Shown here: positions 13,459-17,466 of the stretch, piece after piece
How positions within the stretch are numbered: the stretch's first letter is position 1
How the letters are laid out: each line of letters opens with the position of its first letter
The notes under the pieces: generated by a model
Database searches by the model: none
Told to the model about the DNA's origin: nothing
The model's input: only the letters and a program-made list of their open reading frames with translations
DNA from: JALOBO01 sp023228225
GTDB lineage: Bacteria > Bacillota > Clostridia > Christensenellales > UBA1242
Length of the DNA stretch: 17,466 nt
NCBI GenBank assembly: GCA_041663585.1
Contig: JBAYMN010000019.1
Coordinates: 1-17,466, forward strand
Direction: 5' to 3'
Made by a program: the position numbers and the translations under genes

Positions 13459-15285
13459 ATGGAAAATCAAAAAATTAGAAATATAGCAATAATTGCACAC
13501 GTTGATCATGGCAAAACTTCACTTGTTAACGAAATGCTTAAACAAGGTGGAGTATTTAGAGATAATCAAGTAGTTATGGACAGAGTAATGGATTCCAATG
13601 CTATTGAGCGCGAGCGTGGTATTACTATACTTGCAAAAAATGCTGCATTAAAATATAAAGATTACAAAATTAATGTAATAGATACGCCGGGACATGCCGA
13701 CTTTGGTGGAGAAGTAGAACGCGTGCTAAAAATGGCAGACGGTGTTCTTTTAGTTGTAGATGCTTACGAAGGTCCAATGCCACAAACTCGTTTTGTGCTA
13801 GAAAAAGCACTTGAATTGAATTTAAAAGTAATAGTAGTAATTAACAAAATTGATCGTACTGATGCTCGTTGTGCCGAAGTTGCCGATGAAGTGCTAGAAT
13901 TATTAATTTCGCTTAATGCCACAGATGAGCAAATTGATAGTCCTATTATTTATTGTTCAGCCAGACAGGGTATTGCCTCATATAGTATGAAGGAAAAAGG
14001 CGTTTCTTTACAACCACTTTTTGAAACTATTATAAAGCACATTTCTGCTCCACACGGAGATCAGGACAAGTCTCTTCAAATGTTAGTTTCATCAACTGAG
14101 CATAGTGATTATGTTGGCAAAATGGCAATAGGTAAAATTGAACGCGGTATAGTAAAAGTGGGACAAAATATTGTTATTGTAGATTTCTTTAACGACCACC
14201 CAGTCGTTAAATCTAAGGTAACTGCAATTTATCAATTTGATGGCTTAAAAAAAGAGCAAGTAGTTGAAGCAGTTGCCGGTGATATTGTATGCGTTGCAGG
14301 AGCACCCACTGTTGGAATAGGCGATACTCTTTGTGATATTAATACTCCCGAAGCATTAGCCTTTGTAAAAATTTCTGAGCCATCAGTAGAAATGACATTT
14401 TTGGTTAACGACAGCCCTTTTGCTGGTACAGAAGGGAGATACGTAACAAGTAGACATCTAAAAGAAAGACTTGAAAGAGAGGCAATTAAAGATTTATCGT
14501 TAAAAGTTTATGAAACATCAAGCACCGAAGCGTTTCGTGTTTGTGGGCGTGGCGAGATGCACCTTTCAATTTTAATTGAAAATATGCGTAGAGATGGCTA
14601 TGAATTTCAAGTCAGCCAGCCAAAAGTATTATATAAACTTATTGATGGAGTTAAAAATGAACCTATTGACCGACTAGTTGTTGATGTCCCAGAAGATTCA
14701 GTAGGTACTGTTATTCAAGAAATGGGATCTAGAAAAGGCGAATTGCTTCATTTAACTCCAATTGGTAGCAGAATGAGAATGGAATTTAAAGTTCCCTCAC
14801 GCGGATTGTTTGGTTATAAAAGTAAATTTTTAACCGATACCAAAGGTGAAGGGGTTATGAATTCTATTCACTATGGTTTTGAACCGTATAAAGGCGATAT
14901 TGACCGTAGGCATAGTGGTTCGTTAGTTGCTTTTGAAGCCGGCGACTCTGTTGTATATGGCATGTATAACGCACAAGAGCGCGGTAACTTATTTATTAAA
15001 GCCGGCGTGCCTGTTTATATGGGTATGGTTGTTGGTGGAAATCCCAAGGGCGAAGATTTAGTTGTAAATGTTTGTAAGAAAAAAGCGCTTTCTAATATGC
15101 GTTCTTCCGCAAGCGATGATTCGTTAAGACTTACCCCGCCAGTAGAAATGAGCCTAGAAGAATGTCTTGAATTTATTGCAGATGATGAATATTTAGAAGT
15201 TACTCCAAAAAATTTAAGAATAAGGAAAAAAATACTTGATAATACATTAAGATATAAAGCGGCTAACAAAATACAAATAGACTAA
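13459..15285 (+). CDS. typA: Ribosome-associated GTPase TypA/BipA
   Basis: Translational GTPase of the EF-G superfamily that binds the ribosome and helps 50S assembly and growth under cold or other stress. 608 residues, normal length. G motifs are complete: AHVDHGKT (13-20), ERGITI (50-57 region), DTPGHADF (75-82), NKID (129-132) and a CSAR segment as G5. The rest follows the domain II, III, V and C-terminal domain order, with GRYVTSRHLKERLERE in the middle (about 330-346) and GMVVGGNPKGEDLVVNV near the C-terminal domain, typical TypA signatures. Start ATG 13459 has AAAGGAG (13446-13452) seven bases before; the in-frame TTG at 13438 lacks a site. It has its own promoter. Confidence 0.97.
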   Translation: MENQKIRNIAIIAHVDHGKTSLVNEMLKQGGVFRDNQVVMDRVMDSNAIERERGITILAKNAALKYKDYKINVIDTPGHADFGGEVERVLKMADGVLLVVDAYEGPMPQTRFVLEKALELNLKVIVVINKIDRTDARCAEVADEVLELLISLNATDEQIDSPIIYCSARQGIASYSMKEKGVSLQPLFETIIKHISAPHGDQDKSLQMLVSSTEHSDYVGKMAIGKIERGIVKVGQNIVIVDFFNDHPVVKSKVTAIYQFDGLKKEQVVEAVAGDIVCVAGAPTVGIGDTLCDINTPEALAFVKISEPSVEMTFLVNDSPFAGTEGRYVTSRHLKERLEREAIKDLSLKVYETSSTEAFRVCGRGEMHLSILIENMRRDGYEFQVSQPKVLYKLIDGVKNEPIDRLVVDVPEDSVGTVIQEMGSRKGELLHLTPIGSRMRMEFKVPSRGLFGYKSKFLTDTKGEGVMNSIHYGFEPYKGDIDRRHSGSLVAFEAGDSVVYGMYNAQERGNLFIKAGVPVYMGMVVGGNPKGEDLVVNVCKKKALSNMRSSASDDSLRLTPPVEMSLEECLEFIADDEYLEVTPKNLRIRKKILDNTLRYKAANKIQID

Positions 15286-15301
15286 AAAGGTTTTTTTGTA
15301 T

Positions 15302-15330
15302 TTGACATAATGCTTATATTTTAATATAAT
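15302..15330 (+). promoter_or_regulatory. Consensus sigma-A-type promoter for dnaB
   Basis: Perfect TTGACA (15302-15307), 17-bp spacer, perfect TATAAT (15325-15330). Predicted start near 15337, about 35 bases before ATG 15372. There is no clear terminator hairpin between typA and this promoter. Confidence 0.85.
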
Positions 15331-15371
15331 CAGATATGTAATTTAAAAATAGCGCAAAGGAAAATAATATA

Positions 15372-16898
15372 ATGGCAGATAAAAAAACAGGTTTGATTGC
15401 AAAAATGATGCCTCATAGTTTAGAGGCAGAACAGGCGGTTTTAGGCTCAGCCTTTATTGATCAGGAAGCGGCGGTTAGTATTGTATCCGCATTAAAAGAA
15501 AACGATTTTTATAGTGAGGCACATTCTAAAATTTTTGGGGTAATGCAAACATTATATTTATCAAATGTGCCTATTGATTTTATTACTGTTACCGATGCAA
15601 TTGAAAAAGAAAATATAATGGGTGAAATAGGCGGAATTGATTATCTTATAACGCTTACTAATATTGTGCCTAGTTCTGCAAACTATAAGCACCATTTAGA
15701 AATTGTTCAGCGCACTTCTGTTTTACGCAAATTGATAAATGCATCTCAAAAAATAATTGAAAAAGCATATGAAAATGAGGACAAAAATCAAGTACTTGCT
15801 TTTGCTGAAAAAAGTATTTTTGATATTGCCAAAACTTTGGATTCTTCTGATTTGACTCCGCTAAAAGAATCGCTTGAAGAAGTTCTTAATAAGTTTGATG
15901 CCATAGCAAAAGACCCTGATTCGCTAAAAGGACTAAATACAGGTTTTTATGCACTTGACAAAATTACAAACGGTTTACAAAAAAGTGATCTTATATTTAT
16001 TGCTGCTCGTCCTGGCGTTGGTAAGAGTTCGCTTGGTATGAATATTGTAAATTATGCTGCCATACATAAAAATGCAAAATGTGCGGTTTTTTCACTTGAA
16101 ATGCCACGAACTCAGATTGCACAGCGTGCACTATGTAGTATAGGCTATGTTAGTATGAGCAAAGCACTTAGTGGAGAACTTTCTATTGATGAATGGAAAG
16201 CACTTTGGGGCGCAAACAAAAAATTAGCAGGAGCGCAAATATTTGTTGATGATTCTTCGTTAAATACACCTATGGATATTATAAGCAAATGCCGTAGATT
16301 ACAACGCCAACATGGGCTGGATCTTATTATGATAGATTATATTCAACTTATGAGTTTAGGTGTTAAAAAAACCGAAAATAGACAGCAAGAAATAAGTGAA
16401 ATATCGCGTTCGCTCAAAATTTTAGCCCGTGAACTAGATGTACCCGTAATAGTCCTTTCACAATTATCGCGTGCTGTAGAAACTCGTAAGCCTCCTCGTC
16501 CTATACTAAGTGATTTAAGAGAATCTGGCGCAATAGAACAAGATGCCGATATCGTAATGTTTATTTATAGACCCGAACAAGATGGTGGCGAAATGGTATC
16601 TGATGCCGAAAAAAATATTGCTGAAATAATTATTGCTAAACATCGTAATGGCGCTACCGGTACAATAAAACTAAAATGGGTTGAAGAAATTGTTTCCTTC
16701 AAAAATTTTGATAGAGATAGTAATTCCCAGTCATTAGATAGTGCTATTGGTAAACCCGCTTATAAAAAACCCGATGACACGGGTAGTCTAAAAAAAGATG
16801 TTAGCGAGTATGAAGTTCCGCCGGAAAGTGAGCAAGTTCCTCAGCAAGATTTTTCTGAAAATAGCGACATTTTAGATATTTTTGATGATGCCGAATAA
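15372..16898 (+). CDS. dnaB: Replicative DNA helicase DnaB (DnaC in Bacillus naming)
   Basis: Hexameric 5'-3' helicase that unwinds DNA at the replication fork and contacts primase and the loader. 508 residues. The N-terminal helical domain has PHSLEAEQAVLGSAFID (14-30), the linker region runs to about 180, and the RecA-like domain holds Walker A ARPGVGKSS (212-220), FSLEM (240-244), Walker B LIMIDYIQL (318-326) with D322, the LSQLSR segment (362-367), DLRESGAIEQDAD (381-393) and the KHRNGATG arginine-finger loop (423-430). The last roughly 55 residues are acidic, low-complexity and probably disordered, ending in DIFDDAE. Start ATG 15372 has AAAGGA at 15356-15361. In many Bacillota dnaB follows rplI; here typA precedes it. 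No intein is present. Confidence 0.97.
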   Translation: MADKKTGLIAKMMPHSLEAEQAVLGSAFIDQEAAVSIVSALKENDFYSEAHSKIFGVMQTLYLSNVPIDFITVTDAIEKENIMGEIGGIDYLITLTNIVPSSANYKHHLEIVQRTSVLRKLINASQKIIEKAYENEDKNQVLAFAEKSIFDIAKTLDSSDLTPLKESLEEVLNKFDAIAKDPDSLKGLNTGFYALDKITNGLQKSDLIFIAARPGVGKSSLGMNIVNYAAIHKNAKCAVFSLEMPRTQIAQRALCSIGYVSMSKALSGELSIDEWKALWGANKKLAGAQIFVDDSSLNTPMDIISKCRRLQRQHGLDLIMIDYIQLMSLGVKKTENRQQEISEISRSLKILARELDVPVIVLSQLSRAVETRKPPRPILSDLRESGAIEQDADIVMFIYRPEQDGGEMVSDAEKNIAEIIIAKHRNGATGTIKLKWVEEIVSFKNFDRDSNSQSLDSAIGKPAYKKPDDTGSLKKDVSEYEVPPESEQVPQQDFSENSDILDIFDDAE

Positions 16899-16913
16899 TT
16901 TTTAATACTATAA

Positions 16914-16949
16914 AAATAAAAAACTTGCAAACATGCAAGTTTTTTATTT
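16914..16949. terminator. Bidirectional rho-independent terminator (dnaB / LysR gene)
   Basis: A perfect 16-bp inverted repeat, 16914-16929 with 16934-16949, loop AACA: an A-rich stretch, then ACTTGCA / TGCAAGT, then a T-rich stretch. The A- and T-tracts let it act on both strands between the two convergent genes. Confidence 0.88.
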
Positions 16950-16963
16950 AATTTAATTTAATT

Positions 16964-17466
16964 TTAAAGTGATTTAAAATATTTTTGAAGTTCTTCTATA
17001 AATATGTTACAAGCAAAACTGTTTACTCCACCTTTTAATGTTAATACTACAATTTCACGGGAGGCAATTTCAAAGTTTGTTTTGACTTCAAAAATCCTAC
17101 CACTATCAATATCTTTTTTAATAATATCTTTTATTGTATAACCAATTCCCATGCCTTGAGCAACAAAATCATTTATTAGCCAAAAACTTGATGTTTCAAA
17201 TTTGGCATCTAAAAATAAATCGTTTTTTGCACACATTTGTTCGAAAAAGTCTCGATTGTTTGATGGGCGTTTTTGTAGTACCAACGGATAGTTTTTTAGT
17301 TCATTTTTATCAAGTACTTTGTTTTTTAACTCGATATATTTATTACCTGCAATAAAGCAGTCTGTTGTGCTTGTAATTTTTGCTGAATCAAAAAGCTCAG
17401 GCGTGTTAATGGGTGTACTCATAATTGCAAGATCAACTTCGCTTTTTAATAAGTATTTTTCTAAGT
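16964..17466 (-). CDS. LysR-type transcriptional regulator, C-terminal effector-binding part (cut by right edge)
   Basis: The minus-strand frame is open from the right edge (first full codon at 17464-17462) to the stop at 16964-16966, 166 residues. The internal ATG at 17422 is not the real start, since coding similarity continues upstream with LLKSEVDLAI, a standard LysR effector-domain motif. Further landmarks are NYPLVLQKRPSNNRDFF, the ETSSFWLINDFVAQGMGIGYT region (typical of LysR: hydrophobic segment, V-x-x-G-x-G-I-G), and a terminal segment with LTLKGGVNSFACNIFIEEL. The DNA-binding helix-turn-helix would be beyond the window. The effector and target genes cannot be told from what is visible; LysR regulators often control a divergent neighbour, which here would lie to the right. 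Confidence 0.82.
   Translation of the reverse strand, partial: LEKYLLKSEVDLAIMSTPINTPELFDSAKITSTTDCFIAGNKYIELKNKVLDKNELKNYPLVLQKRPSNNRDFFEQMCAKNDLFLDAKFETSSFWLINDFVAQGMGIGYTIKDIIKKDIDSGRIFEVKTNFEIASREIVVLTLKGGVNSFACNIFIEELQKYFKSL

Noticed and set aside
1..17466. CRISPR array, insertion sequence, toxin-antitoxin or defence operon
   Set aside because: No regularly spaced direct repeats, transposase motifs or known defence-gene domains were seen in any frame.

Overview
The window is AT-rich bacterial DNA, densely coded, with strong AGGAGG-type ribosome binding sites and textbook TTGACA/TATAAT promoters. These traits, together with DegV, RadC, TlyA, TypA and two CotF-type spore coat proteins, suggest a low-GC member of the Bacillota, most likely a clostridial and perhaps uncultivated lineage. 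That assignment is inferred from gene content and style, not from a marker-gene comparison.

Layout. 1-1434: two divergent genes for related secreted proteins of unknown function (one cut by the left edge), separated by about 435 bp of very AT-rich DNA. 1478-2248 (minus): radC. 2350-5712 (plus): degV, an SPFH protein with two zinc ribbons, tlyA, and a one-base-overlapping pair of small CotF-like coat genes, closed by a long symmetrical terminator shared with trpS (5829-6860, minus). 7060-7411: a promoter, three tRNA genes (fMet, Met, Glu) and a terminator. 7498-9616: two tandem paralogues built on a five-residue repeat, with their own promoter and terminator. 9783-12396: a divergent THUMP-type methyltransferase-like gene followed 10 bp later by metG. 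12467-13270: a lipoprotein of unknown function. 13459-16898: typA and dnaB, each with its own promoter. 16964 to the right edge (minus): the C-terminal part of a LysR-type regulator, facing dnaB across a second bidirectional terminator.

Most genes are housekeeping: translation (trpS, metG, three tRNAs, tlyA, typA), replication (dnaB) and lipid handling (degV). The less ordinary content is (a) the tandem five-residue-repeat proteins with a shared N-terminal cap, (b) the divergent secreted paralogues at the left end, (c) an initiator tRNA with an apparent extra base in its T-stem and a C1/U72 mismatch, and (d) the methyltransferase-like protein with degenerate catalytic motifs next to metG. No CRISPR array, insertion sequence, prophage gene or defence operon was recognised.
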